The position numbers and the translations under genes were made by a program. The notes under the pieces were generated by a model. That model searched no databases. It saw only the letters and a program-made list of their open reading frames with translations, and was not told where the DNA came from. Positions 1 through 8,132 of a DNA stretch of 24,786 bases are shown here, one piece after another; positions within the stretch are counted from its first letter, which is position 1; each line of letters starts with the position of its first letter. Origin of the DNA: a virus; the IMG/VR virus record IMGVR_UViG_3300021138_001175, positions 1-24,786 of that record. One strand, written 5' to 3'.

Positions 1-1
1 A

Positions 2-298
2 GTTGATGATGATTTTTTAAACCAATGGGAACTTATTCTTGCAGATGTAAACAAGACAGATGTTCCTTTAGAGTGTATAAAGAAGGTTGTAGTTAAACTA
101 GCAGGTGGTCGTCAAAAGACTATCAATATACACACTCTAATCAAGCAGGGCCTGGAGTTAGAAGAAGTCGAAACAATGCTTACAAGATACTTTGCAGAGC
201 ACGATCACGAAATTCGAGATGTGGATTTTGTGGTAGACATTAAAGCCGTGGCCAATCTTGTCCAACCCGAAACCGACAAACTATTAGGCAAACTCTAG
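2..298 (+). CDS. 3' end of an unidentified phage protein (partial)
   Basis: An open frame enters from the left edge and stops with TAG at 296-298, giving 98 residues without a visible start. The fragment is acidic and probably mostly helical. It starts VDDDFLNQWE, contains a basic patch (IKKVVVKLAGGRQK) and ends QPETDKLLGKL. I recall similar short proteins in uncultured marine myoviruses but cannot name a function. Its stop lies inside the left half of a terminator stem, so it is the last gene of its transcript. The reading frame is well supported; the role is unknown. Confidence 0.75.
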   Translation, partial: VDDDFLNQWELILADVNKTDVPLECIKKVVVKLAGGRQKTINIHTLIKQGLELEEVETMLTRYFAEHDHEIRDVDFVVDIKAVANLVQPETDKLLGKL

Positions 299-320
299 AT
301 CGCAAGGTCTAGAGTTTTTT
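291..320 (+). terminator. Rho-independent terminator after the partial first gene
   Basis: A perfect 9-bp stem (291-299 with 308-316) encloses an 8-nt loop and runs into six T residues at 315-320. The stem overlaps the stop codon of the upstream gene. A TATAAT box follows 3 bp later, so this is a transcription-unit boundary. Confidence 0.85.
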
Positions 321-328
321 GCTATAAT
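320..328 (+). promoter_or_regulatory. Extended -10 promoter (TGCTATAAT) next to a start codon
   Basis: TGCTATAAT matches an extended -10 element (TGn plus a perfect TATAAT). No convincing -35 box lies 16-18 bp upstream, which fits extended -10 promoters. Only five bases separate TATAAT from the ATG at 334. Transcription should therefore begin at or next to that ATG, and no Shine-Dalgarno sequence fits in between. Confidence 0.6.
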
Positions 329-333
329 ACAGT

Positions 334-576
334 ATGCCAAAGATTACATTCCACACGTTTACCATGGGCGATGTTGAGGATCCGTATCTATATGCGGCCT
401 TTCCTATTGCAGAATGGCAAAAGACTGAACACGGACGTTGGTGCATGGAACATACCATTGGCGAAGGCGAATTTTTTTGTAGGCCAGATCCCAATACATT
501 TGGATTTCGTGTTACTATTACAGGCGAGTTGTCGGATAAAGACTGTACATATCTTAAATTAAAGTGGGGCAAATGA
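334..576 (+). CDS. Small conserved phage protein, first gene of operon
   Basis: An 80-residue acidic protein (starting MPKITFHTFTMGDVEDPYLY) of unknown function. It has no signal peptide or membrane segment. The second half (NTFGFRVTITGELSDKD, then YLKLKWG at the end) looks like a small alpha/beta fold with alternating hydrophobic residues. I recall similar short proteins in other uncultured aquatic phages, but no function. It follows a terminator and a TATAAT box and seems to be read from a leaderless message. Its stop overlaps the next start (ATGA), so the epimerase gene should be translationally coupled to it. Confidence 0.75.
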   Translation: MPKITFHTFTMGDVEDPYLYAAFPIAEWQKTEHGRWCMEHTIGEGEFFCRPDPNTFGFRVTITGELSDKDCTYLKLKWGK

Positions 577-1532
577 AAATCTTAGTTACAGGCGGCCTAG
601 GCTTTATTGGGCACAGTGTAGTTCGTGTGCTTGAGAGTTTTCGTCATGAGTGTGCTATTATCGATAGTAAAACCACCTATGGTATTATTCCACAAGCAGA
701 ATTAGATTACTTGATGCTAGAACGTATGTGCCACATACATACCCGTAATATTACTATAGCAGACATTAGTGCTCCGTTTGATGACTCGATATTTAACGGG
801 GTTGATGTTGTTATACACCTGGCCAGCTTTCCGAGACAACGAGTAGTGAATAAGAATCCAGCGCAGGGCAGTAGAGTAATGAGCGAAGGCTTGCTTAACT
901 TACTCGAGCTTGGTGTTAAACACAAGATTAAAAAGTTTGTATATGCTAGTAGCAGTATGGTTTACGGTAATTTTAATAAACACGAAATGCACGACGGCAT
1001 AGACGAGTTGTCTACGTGTAATCCTATCGGGCAGTACGCTATTATGAAATTAGCAGGGGAATGGTTAGTAAAAGACTATTCCAGGCAACACAATTTAAAC
1101 TATACTATTATTCGTCCTAGTGCTGTGTATGGGTCATACGATGTAGAAGATCGAGTAGTTAGTAAATTTCTTGCCGCTGCCATGAGAGGTGGCGAACTGA
1201 TTGTACGCGGTGCTGACGATTGTTTAGATTTTACACACGTTGACGATTGTGCCACAGGTATAGCATTGGCTGCAATCAGCGAAGACACTGCCAACGCTAC
1301 TTACAACATTAGCCGGGGTCAAACACACACGTTATTAGATGCGGCTAATCTTGCTGTTAAAATTGTTGGACAAGGCGTTATTAAAGTTATGGACCACGAT
1401 GATAACTTTCCATATCGAGGACAGTTAAGCACTATGCGGGCACGTTCAGACTTTGGGTTTTATCCTTCTGTAAATATAGAAGAAGGGTTTCAAGAATATT
1501 ATGATTGGCTTAGACAGGTGAAATATGATTGA
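573..1532 (+). CDS. NAD-dependent nucleotide-sugar epimerase/dehydratase (extended SDR)
   Basis: This is a 319-residue extended short-chain dehydrogenase/reductase, likely acting on a nucleotide-activated sugar in the cytosol. The Rossmann glycine motif GGLGFIG is at residues 7-13. The SSSMVYG strand is at about 126-132, and the catalytic pair is canonical YxxxK (Y155, K159, in QYAIMK). IRPSAVYG and the FTHVDD segment are typical of epimerases and GDP- or UDP-sugar modifying SDRs. I chose ATG 573 because it overlaps the previous stop as ATGA and begins directly at the beta strand MKILVTGG; a start at 564 would add three residues. The length is normal for the family. The substrate cannot be read from the sequence. 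It overlaps the next gene by 8 bp. Confidence 0.88.
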   Translation: MKILVTGGLGFIGHSVVRVLESFRHECAIIDSKTTYGIIPQAELDYLMLERMCHIHTRNITIADISAPFDDSIFNGVDVVIHLASFPRQRVVNKNPAQGSRVMSEGLLNLLELGVKHKIKKFVYASSSMVYGNFNKHEMHDGIDELSTCNPIGQYAIMKLAGEWLVKDYSRQHNLNYTIIRPSAVYGSYDVEDRVVSKFLAAAMRGGELIVRGADDCLDFTHVDDCATGIALAAISEDTANATYNISRGQTHTLLDAANLAVKIVGQGVIKVMDHDDNFPYRGQLSTMRARSDFGFYPSVNIEEGFQEYYDWLRQVKYD

Positions 1533-3111
1533 TGCATACTACGTTCCGGTAGAAAAAATAAATGAAGTGGCATGGGAAGGCGACTCAAAAGCATACGACT
1601 TGGCTCTGTATAATCTAGGACAAGGAGTTGACGAGTTTATCATTGTTAACCCAGCTTTTCCTAATTTTAGATTTGATGACAATGTTTCACTGCCATTGGT
1701 TAACTCTAATCGGTGTGTTGTATGGAAATATAAAGACACATGGATAGCAAAATATTTTAAACAAGATTGGATTGCTCAAAAGAAATACTGGGAGGTCAAC
1801 TGGGAGGTCAACTGGGAGGTCAACTTAGAACTTATCTGGGAACGAAATCCAGACATTGATGAATCAATAAAGTTTGACAAGCCCAGCATCAATGATTTAT
1901 ACGATTTAAACTATGAAATGACCTGGTATGCTGGCCATACATATTTGTCTTCAAATGAAAAGATTTGGGTATATAAATGTCGTTTATCACAATGTGACGT
2001 TGTTGGCAGTAAAGACATGGGCTATATTGAACCCGCACATCTTAGAATAATTCGTAATCCGGAGATTCCCGATATAGAATATTCCACAGAGTTAAAGGTA
2101 CCAGTTTACGATCTTAAGTACGAGTGTGTATGGTATCTAGATCCTAAATATAATCCCAGTAATGATAAAGTATGGGCTATTAAAGTTAAACTTCGAGGCG
2201 CAAACAAATCAATAAAAGATATGGGTTATGTTACTCCAAAAATAACCTACAACCCAGCACTTCCAGAACTAAAAATTACAGTCGACAATCGTATTCCATA
2301 CTATGAGCTAATTTATGAACATGTATGGATGCTAGACAGTGCTATTGCTAATAATGTCTGGGCAGCTAAAATTACTCCAAACAAATCAAAAGGTGTAAAG
2401 GCAGCCGGAATAGCTCAAGTTGACTTACCTAAACAATTGGACGTTATCTTTATTAGCTATAACGAACCTAATGCAGAAGAAAACTGGCAGCGGGTCAGAG
2501 AAAAAGCTCCAAAATCATTTCGCGTAAACGGTATCAAAGGCATTGTTAATGCACACAAGGCAGCCGCAGAATTGGCCACCACAGATATGTTCTATGTAGT
2601 CGACGGAGATGCTTACTTAACCGATGACTGGAATTTTGATTTTCAACCTGGTATATTTGACAGAGACTGTGTACATGTTTGGCGTAGTCGTAATCCTGTT
2701 AATGATTTAGAATATGGCTACGGCGGTGTTAAATTAATTCCACGCGAGCTCATGCTGGCCGCTGATGAATCTAATGCTGACATGACCACTAGCATTAGCG
2801 ATAAATTTAAGGTAATGCCACAGGTCAGCAATACAACTGTGTTTAATACAGATGCCTATAATGCTTGGCGCAGTGCCTTTAGAGAGTGTGCAAAATTAGC
2901 TGGTGGTATTATGCGTCGTCAACTAACTCGCGAAAGCGAATCACGGCTAGAAACATGGTGTACCATTGGTGCCGATCGACCTTATGGTGAATATGCTATT
3001 GCTGGTGCCTGTGCTGGTCGAAAATTTGGAGAAATAAATCAAGGCGATCTGACACTACTATCGCTGATTAATAACGCTGAGTGGTTACAGACTAAATTTA
3101 ATCAGCAATAA
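1525..3111 (+). CDS. Repeat-containing protein with C-terminal glycosyltransferase-like domain
   Basis: A 528-residue modular protein. Residues 1-120 form an undefined N-terminal region that contains WEVN three times (89-100), from an exact 12-nt tandem repeat. Residues about 125-305 hold three related units, each with a pattern like LxYExVWYLD, then (K/N)xVWAxK, and in the first two KDMGY and NPxxP. Residues about 305-520 resemble a GT-A-type glycosyltransferase, starting LDVIFISYNEPNAEENW and carrying a DGD motif at 360-362 suited to metal and nucleotide-sugar binding. This last domain is clearly homologous to the product of 16583-17509, including SYxEPNxEENW, AHKAAA and TTDxF. Probable role: sugar transfer, with the repeats as a binding or spacer module. 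The donor and acceptor are unknown. The gene ends 2 bp before a convergent gene, with no terminator visible. Confidence 0.75.
   Translation: MIDAYYVPVEKINEVAWEGDSKAYDLALYNLGQGVDEFIIVNPAFPNFRFDDNVSLPLVNSNRCVVWKYKDTWIAKYFKQDWIAQKKYWEVNWEVNWEVNLELIWERNPDIDESIKFDKPSINDLYDLNYEMTWYAGHTYLSSNEKIWVYKCRLSQCDVVGSKDMGYIEPAHLRIIRNPEIPDIEYSTELKVPVYDLKYECVWYLDPKYNPSNDKVWAIKVKLRGANKSIKDMGYVTPKITYNPALPELKITVDNRIPYYELIYEHVWMLDSAIANNVWAAKITPNKSKGVKAAGIAQVDLPKQLDVIFISYNEPNAEENWQRVREKAPKSFRVNGIKGIVNAHKAAAELATTDMFYVVDGDAYLTDDWNFDFQPGIFDRDCVHVWRSRNPVNDLEYGYGGVKLIPRELMLAADESNADMTTSISDKFKVMPQVSNTTVFNTDAYNAWRSAFRECAKLAGGIMRRQLTRESESRLETWCTIGADRPYGEYAIAGACAGRKFGEINQGDLTLLSLINNAEWLQTKFNQQ
1789..1824 (+). repeat. Three exact tandem copies of a 12-nt unit in frame
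   Basis: The unit TGGGAGGTCAAC occurs at 1789-1800, 1801-1812 and 1813-1824 without a mismatch. It encodes Trp-Glu-Val-Asn three times in the 528-residue protein. Because the unit is a multiple of three, gain or loss of copies would keep the frame. Confidence 0.97.
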
Positions 3112-3113
3112 AG

Positions 3114-4418
3114 TTATTCTAAATGCCAGGCTAGTTCTGGAAAGGTTTTAACAAAACTAGTTTCTCTAACACGATCAAGTCGTGAGTACCAGTCTTTATA
3201 GACACCTGGATCAATCCGAGTGCTGTCGTTTAGTGCATTGAAAAATCTATCAATGCTACTTAAAAATACCTGTGTGGCTTGCATTCTAACATGCGGTTGT
3301 TTTAACGGAATCATTTCGTCAAGATACCATTGTTTATATTCTGTTAACTTTGTTCTGAGCTCAGACTTCCAGGACAGAGATGCTGCTGAAATTGACATAT
3401 GATCCGGATATTGTAAAATGATGTTGTGTAGATCATTTTCCCACTCTGAGCTTGTATAAAACATTTGAGGTAATAAATTGTTGTCTTTGAAAAAGCCAAC
3501 GATCTCTTTGATTCTATGAGTATTCATTAAATTCCAAGTTGGAGTGATTACCCATTTATGTAGACTATCGGTAAAATTTTCATTTACCTGCCGAATATTG
3601 TTAACAATTTCGTCAAGTTGAGCAGGATATCTAATATAGTATAATCTATCCGCATCGACTTCGTCTAGACTTATTTGTAATTTAACTCGTTGCATTTTAT
3701 TCCAATAGTCTATAACATTAGTAGACTTGTATTTTAATGAAGTTAGATTAGTACTGTATGTAAAATTAATTTTGTCTACCCGGCCAACGTTGTCAATATG
3801 TTTTAAAATTTCATAATGCTCAGGTTGTATTAGTGGTTCTCCACCAGCAAAATATATGTCATCAACAATATTGGACTGCGACTTAATAGTGTTAATAAAC
3901 AGTTCTAAATCCTGGTTGCTAGTTTTAAATTTAACCTCGTCATTTTTTAAAAACATTTTATTTTCAATGTCTACCCATTTACTGCTACAACTAGGGCTAC
4001 ACATAGTACAGGCTAAATTACATAAGTTACTAAATCTGAAATCCCAACGACGAAACTCCATTTTATTAGTAAATCCAGTAGCATCTGTTGCTTGTTCAAC
4101 TAGGCTATCGTATAGGTGAGCGTACCTATTATTGATTATTCGTCTATACGAATGTTTATTGCCCCATTCTTCTTCTTTATAGCATCGGTCACAACTGTCA
4201 ACTGGAATTTCATTTAACATATTGCTACGAACTGTTTTATATTCAGACCCGTTCCAAATATTTTCAATGGTATCCTTGTATAAATTACCCATCGGTGCTC
4301 CCCATTTGCTCACGCAACAAGGCAGGATATCACCATTTGGCATCGTATGGATATGCATCCAGGTATTCATGCAAAACACTCGGCTTTCAGTTAATCTATA
4401 AACTTTTTTATTGGACAT
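3114..4418 (-). CDS. Radical SAM protein with N-terminal twitch-like cysteine region
   Basis: A 434-residue iron-sulfur enzyme. The radical SAM motif CxxxCxxC is C133, C137, C140 (CNLACTMC), which would bind the [4Fe-4S] cluster that cleaves S-adenosylmethionine. The GGEP motif is at 192-195. An N-terminal set of cysteines (C16, C34, C35, C76, C79; the pattern GDILPCC then CDRCY) resembles a twitch/SPASM-type auxiliary cluster site placed before the core, as in the family called N-terminal twitch radical SAM proteins. The C-terminus contains KTFPELAW, matching a TFPELA motif in the second radical SAM protein at 4776-6173. The start has a good ribosome site (AAAGGAAAG, 3 bp before ATG). The gene runs against its neighbours, convergent with 1525-3111 and divergent from 4523. 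The substrate is unknown; a sugar or peptide is possible. Confidence 0.85.
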   Translation of the reverse strand: MSNKKVYRLTESRVFCMNTWMHIHTMPNGDILPCCVSKWGAPMGNLYKDTIENIWNGSEYKTVRSNMLNEIPVDSCDRCYKEEEWGNKHSYRRIINNRYAHLYDSLVEQATDATGFTNKMEFRRWDFRFSNLCNLACTMCSPSCSSKWVDIENKMFLKNDEVKFKTSNQDLELFINTIKSQSNIVDDIYFAGGEPLIQPEHYEILKHIDNVGRVDKINFTYSTNLTSLKYKSTNVIDYWNKMQRVKLQISLDEVDADRLYYIRYPAQLDEIVNNIRQVNENFTDSLHKWVITPTWNLMNTHRIKEIVGFFKDNNLLPQMFYTSSEWENDLHNIILQYPDHMSISAASLSWKSELRTKLTEYKQWYLDEMIPLKQPHVRMQATQVFLSSIDRFFNALNDSTRIDPGVYKDWYSRLDRVRETSFVKTFPELAWHLE

Positions 4419-4436
4419 GCTTTCCTTTGACGTGTG

Positions 4437-4444
4437 TTATTTAA
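4437..4444 (-). promoter_or_regulatory. T4-late-like promoter element (TTAAATAA) for the radical SAM gene
   Basis: On the minus strand TTAAATAA lies about 18 bp before the start codon at 4418. It resembles the T4 late promoter box TATAAATA. A purine-rich ribosome site sits between it and the ATG. Similar TAAATA elements precede the genes starting at 4523 (+) and 22302 (-). Assigned by position and resemblance only. Confidence 0.4.
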
Positions 4445-4475
4445 GCAATAAATATTTCAGCACAAAGTAACTTTA

Positions 4476-4490
4476 GCTAAGTATATTAGC
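4476..4490. promoter_or_regulatory. Short inverted repeat in the divergent intergenic region
   Basis: GCTAA and TTAGC flank a 5-base spacer in the 104-bp gap between the divergent genes starting at 4418 (-) and 4523 (+). It could be an operator or a chance match; the arms are short and AT-rich. The rest of the gap holds only the two promoter-like elements. Confidence 0.25.
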
Positions 4491-4511
4491 ATCAACACTA
4501 TTTCTTTCATT

Positions 4512-4519
4512 CTAAATAA
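4512..4519 (+). promoter_or_regulatory. T4-late-like promoter element (CTAAATAA) adjoining a GTG start
   Basis: CTAAATAA at 4512-4519 ends three bases before the GTG start at 4523. It resembles the late box TATAAATA. No Shine-Dalgarno sequence is seen between it and the start codon, so a transcript from this element would be leaderless or nearly so. It would drive the 11.5-kb plus-strand operon. Confidence 0.4.
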
Positions 4520-4522
4520 TCC

Positions 4523-4783
4523 GTGGATATAAAAATTCAATTTAACAACTCTGATTTAGATTCTAGGTGGTTGGCTGAAATAACCAATGGCGAAGAATTA
4601 ATTCACGACATGGGCGGGTTAACCAGTAACCCAAACACATATCCAGAAGAAAAGTACATAGAATTTAATAATTGGTGCCAGGAAACACTCGGGTATAGTG
4701 CTAGATCTTCTCATCACATATTTGAGTTTAAAAACAAATCAGAACTTGACTGGTTTATACTACGTTGGCAAAATAATGAATAG
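4523..4783 (+). CDS. Small unknown protein, first gene of the long plus operon
   Basis: An 86-residue protein read from a GTG start. It is acidic and mixed hydrophilic, has no membrane segment, and ends ELDWFILRWQNNE. I do not recognise a family. The C-terminal hydrophobic/aromatic strand is loosely like the end of the small protein at 334-576 (YLKLKWG), which holds the same first-in-operon position; that may be convergence. The start has no ribosome site and lies directly after a TAAATA promoter-like element. Its stop overlaps the next start by 8 bp, giving translational coupling to the radical SAM gene. The GTG start is the least certain part. Confidence 0.65.
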   Translation: MDIKIQFNNSDLDSRWLAEITNGEELIHDMGGLTSNPNTYPEEKYIEFNNWCQETLGYSARSSHHIFEFKNKSELDWFILRWQNNE

Positions 4784-6173
4784 ATTAGAATTTTGGAAAA
4801 AAGAGAATTTGGATACTATTAGTCCTAGTTTCTGTGCAGCAAAATGGAAGCAGGTAACTATACATCTGCAGAACGGACATACTCATAGTTGTCACCATCC
4901 GTCACCACATAAAATACCACTTGATGAACTACGAGCTAATCCAGGTGCTTTGCACAATACTAATCATAAAAAACAACAAAGAAAATTAATGTTAGAAGGC
5001 GAGCGTCCTGCTGAGTGCGACTATTGCTGGCGTGTAGAGGATAACAATTTAATAAGCGATCGTGTTCACAAATCAATGATGCCTTGGTCCGAATCATATA
5101 TTCCAGACATTGTTTCTAAACCCTGGGATGACGATGTAGTGCCAAGCTATGTAGAAATTAGTTTTGGTCACGTGTGTAATTTTAAATGTAGCTATTGTTC
5201 TCCGCACATTAGCTCTAAATGGATGGAGGAGATTGAAAAATTTGGACCTTACCCAACATTAAGCAAATATAATAATCTTGAACATTATGCCAACACAGGA
5301 ATGACACCTATTCCTAATAATGAAGATAATCCTTATGTAGATGCATTCTGGGAATGGTGGCCTACTATTTCTGACAAGCTAGAGCACTTTAGAATTACCG
5401 GTGGGGAACCATTACTAAACAAGAACACTTATAAGTTCCTTGACGATATAATTGCAAATCCTCGTCCTAATTTGGATGTTAGCATTAATGCTAACATGTG
5501 TCCACCCGACGATCTGCTCGATAAGTTCATTGAACAAGCTAAAATTATTGTTAGCGAAAATAAAGTCAAAACATTCAGGATCTTTACATCTGCCGAGGCC
5601 TATGGAAAGCAAGCTGAATATATTCGTCACGGTATGGACTATGATAAATGGCTATTTAATATTGAGCGCATGTTTAAAGAAGTTCCAGGAATTATCTTTA
5701 CTGTAATGAGTACTTACAATGCATTAAGTGTGCCAAGTTACACAAGATTTCTTGAGGACATACTTAGATTAAAGAAACAATATTATAATCCTACGATCTA
5801 CAACAAAAGTCCAATAACAATAGACATTCCTTATCTGCGGCATCCTACACATCAAAGTATTTTTATACTAACAGAAGACTTTGTAGAGCGGATAGCCGAT
5901 CAAGTTACTTTTATGTTTACTCATTTAGAAAACAAAGGGTGGCACGGTAGTGCTCATGTAGGGTTTTATGACTACGAAGCAGAAGGTCTTAGACGCATAT
6001 ATGAAATGTTGCTTACACATCCTAAAAATCTATTGGAATCCTACAACAATTATAATCGTTTTAACTTTAAGGCATTTGTAGACGAGCATGATCGCCGAAG
6101 AGGAACTAATTTTTTAGAAACCTTTCCGGAACTGGCAGAATTTTATGAGCATTGTTCTAGTATAGTAATATGA
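4776..6173 (+). CDS. Second radical SAM protein with N-terminal twitch-like region
   Basis: A 465-residue radical SAM enzyme, paralogous in layout to the one at 3114-4418. The core motif CNFKCSYC gives C134, C138, C141, and TGGEP is at 208-212. The N-terminal region has C20, C39, C81 and C84 (CDYCW). Where the paralogue has PCC, this protein has SCHH, so the auxiliary cluster ligands may differ. The C-terminus carries ETFPELAEF, matching the paralogue's KTFPELAW. I chose ATG 4776, which overlaps the previous stop by 8 bp; longer in-frame starts lie wholly inside the upstream gene. The next gene overlaps by 4 bp (ATGA). Expected reaction: SAM-dependent radical chemistry on an unknown sugar or peptide. 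Confidence 0.85.
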   Translation: MNRLEFWKKENLDTISPSFCAAKWKQVTIHLQNGHTHSCHHPSPHKIPLDELRANPGALHNTNHKKQQRKLMLEGERPAECDYCWRVEDNNLISDRVHKSMMPWSESYIPDIVSKPWDDDVVPSYVEISFGHVCNFKCSYCSPHISSKWMEEIEKFGPYPTLSKYNNLEHYANTGMTPIPNNEDNPYVDAFWEWWPTISDKLEHFRITGGEPLLNKNTYKFLDDIIANPRPNLDVSINANMCPPDDLLDKFIEQAKIIVSENKVKTFRIFTSAEAYGKQAEYIRHGMDYDKWLFNIERMFKEVPGIIFTVMSTYNALSVPSYTRFLEDILRLKKQYYNPTIYNKSPITIDIPYLRHPTHQSIFILTEDFVERIADQVTFMFTHLENKGWHGSAHVGFYDYEAEGLRRIYEMLLTHPKNLLESYNNYNRFNFKAFVDEHDRRRGTNFLETFPELAEFYEHCSSIVI

Positions 6174-7591
6174 AACATCCATTAAATTTTTTATACGATT
6201 ACGTGTTTCCGACGTTTATATTGCCTAATGCATTGATACCCGAATATGCAATATTGAACTATATGAATAGTCAGTATTCCACTGAGCATACTGACAACTG
6301 TTTCACTGACCCAAATGCAACCAACGTTTCAACTTCTGTTTTTAATAACAAGCTGGGTTGGATGTGGCCAAACAGTATCAGGCACAGTGGTGGCAATATA
6401 ATGTCGCCGTTGTACACAGAGGAGATCATTGAAATCAATGAACAACCTTTATATTTTGGAAGAAAAATTTATCCCAAGTATGTTTATCCAATTTCAATTA
6501 CACCGTTTTTGGACGAGTTTGCCTGCTCTAATTTAAGACCTGGTAATAAACTAAATGGAGAATACTTTTGGAAACACATGTCTCTGCAAGCCTTGGAGGA
6601 TGCCCAGCAAGGACGAGCACTAATATTCATTGACTACGGACAAGAGAATTTCATTGAAAAAGAAACGTACGAAAGTCTGAATCACGCAATAAAGCTCAGT
6701 GGAATTCCAAAAGAACAGATAGTGCTGGCGTTTAACACGCTCAATGGTCGAGAACTATATGAATCTTGGTTTAGCCCTGAAGAACAAAGATTAACAGTGT
6801 GTAACTGGCCACACGTAATGGGAGAATCATCTAGATTTTATGCAACTAACCCGAGCCGACGATTAACTGTTGAACAATTTCTTGCTACTGAAGATACTAA
6901 AAGAAAAAATCATTTTTTATTTAAAATAAGAAACAACCGCCATCATAGAATAGCACTACTATATAAATTAGTATCAGACAATCTATTAGACAAAGGAGAC
7001 TGGTCTTGTCTAACAAAATTAGAGTTCAACGAAGCAACAACTGATTACTATTCTAAAATATACCAATTTGAGTTTGATATTGAGGCTGTTAAAACAATAT
7101 GCAATTTGACTCCGCATGTATTGCAATCTGAGCCAGCCATTCGCCACGAGTCAGTTAGTGCATGGACTGATGATAATACTAAACCGCATATTGATTCTTA
7201 TTTCTATATTTGTACAGAAACATTTGTACATGGCGAACATAAATCGCTAACCGAAAAAGTGTTTAAACCAATAGCAAACTTCCAACCGTTTTTATTTGTA
7301 GCATATCCGGGCGCACTGGCATTATTGCGTCGTTTAGGATTTCGCACATTCAGTCCATTTATCGACGAAAGTTATGACGATGAACCCGATGAAGGCAATC
7401 GACTGAATATGATTTATAAAGAAATTACCAAATTGTGTGCAATGACTACAGACGAAATACATGCTTGGTATTGGTCCATGAAGGATATAATGATTCACAA
7501 TCATAACCATCTCATAACGATGTACAAAAATAATCCTCCTGGTAGAGACCTAATAAATTATCTAAAAAAAGGAACTGGGTATGAGCTATAA
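6170..7591 (+). CDS. GT10-like putative glycosyltransferase (paralogue A)
   Basis: A 473-residue cytosolic protein. The N-terminal half has no motif I recognise. The C-terminal part (residues about 250-405) contains FKIRNNRHHRIALLY, then YICTETFVHG, TEKVFKPIANFQPF and FSPFIDESYDDE. The same string of motifs occurs in 9440-10801. The TEKxFxPIxNxQPF segment recalls the donor-binding region of GT10 fucosyltransferases and related GT-B enzymes, where a TEK motif precedes the region that holds the nucleotide sugar. This is a distant resemblance, so glycosyltransfer is probable rather than shown. It is coupled at both ends: ATGA with the upstream radical SAM gene and an 11-bp overlap with the RmlC-like gene. 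Confidence 0.7.
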   Translation: MKHPLNFLYDYVFPTFILPNALIPEYAILNYMNSQYSTEHTDNCFTDPNATNVSTSVFNNKLGWMWPNSIRHSGGNIMSPLYTEEIIEINEQPLYFGRKIYPKYVYPISITPFLDEFACSNLRPGNKLNGEYFWKHMSLQALEDAQQGRALIFIDYGQENFIEKETYESLNHAIKLSGIPKEQIVLAFNTLNGRELYESWFSPEEQRLTVCNWPHVMGESSRFYATNPSRRLTVEQFLATEDTKRKNHFLFKIRNNRHHRIALLYKLVSDNLLDKGDWSCLTKLEFNEATTDYYSKIYQFEFDIEAVKTICNLTPHVLQSEPAIRHESVSAWTDDNTKPHIDSYFYICTETFVHGEHKSLTEKVFKPIANFQPFLFVAYPGALALLRRLGFRTFSPFIDESYDDEPDEGNRLNMIYKEITKLCAMTTDEIHAWYWSMKDIMIHNHNHLITMYKNNPPGRDLINYLKKGTGYEL

Positions 7592-8132
7592 AGATACCGA
7601 TTGGAAAACATTCAACACCTCATATCTAAAAACTTTTGGCCAGGATGTTCCTGTTTATTCTCCGGCTGTTTATAGAGAGTTCAGAGGAGAGATTTTTACA
7701 ACTTACCACTCCAAATATCATCCTGTGAATTTGTTGTTACCTAACAACAGTGAAATAAACATACACAGTAGATTTTCAAAGTCCTATGCAGGTGTACTAA
7801 GAGGTCTACACTACGATATAAAGACTTGGAAATTAGTTCAGGCTGCTGTTGGAGACATTTACTTGGTAGTGCTCGATGTAAGGCCCGATTCTCTCACTTG
7901 TGGCAAATGGGAATCTTATATCATAAGTGAAAAGACCAGAGATCAAGTATTAATACCTCCGGGCTTTGCCAATGGTCACTACGCACTAACAGATTGTATT
8001 TTTCATTATACAATGTTGTATGAAGGTGAGTATGTTAATGAAAACGCACAGAGTGTGATCAAGTGGAATGACCCTGCGTATGCTATCGAGTGGCCTACAG
8101 ACTCTCCTATACTTCAACGAAGAGACAAATGA
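7581..8132 (+). CDS. dTDP-4-dehydrorhamnose 3,5-epimerase family protein (RmlC-like)
   Basis: A 183-residue cupin of normal length for RmlC. Recognisable blocks are GVLRGLHYD (71-79), KLVQAAVGDIYLVVLDVR (84-101), GKWESY, IPPGFANGHYAL, FHY (141-143), KWNDP (161-165) and PILQRRD at the end. The candidate catalytic residues are present: H77 in RGLH, Y143, and D164 in NDP. The family epimerises C3 and/or C5 of dTDP-4-keto-6-deoxyhexoses. No rmlA, rmlB or typical rmlD stands next to it, so the substrate may be supplied by the host or be a different 4-keto sugar produced by the neighbouring SDRs. It overlaps the genes on both sides. Confidence 0.9.
   Translation: MSYKDTDWKTFNTSYLKTFGQDVPVYSPAVYREFRGEIFTTYHSKYHPVNLLLPNNSEINIHSRFSKSYAGVLRGLHYDIKTWKLVQAAVGDIYLVVLDVRPDSLTCGKWESYIISEKTRDQVLIPPGFANGHYALTDCIFHYTMLYEGEYVNENAQSVIKWNDPAYAIEWPTDSPILQRRDK

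Noticed and set aside
1789-1824. Triplicate 12-nt unit considered as a CRISPR-like array
   Set aside because: There are no spacers between copies and the unit is far too short; it is an in-frame tandem repeat. No CRISPR array or tRNA gene was noticed by eye elsewhere in the window.
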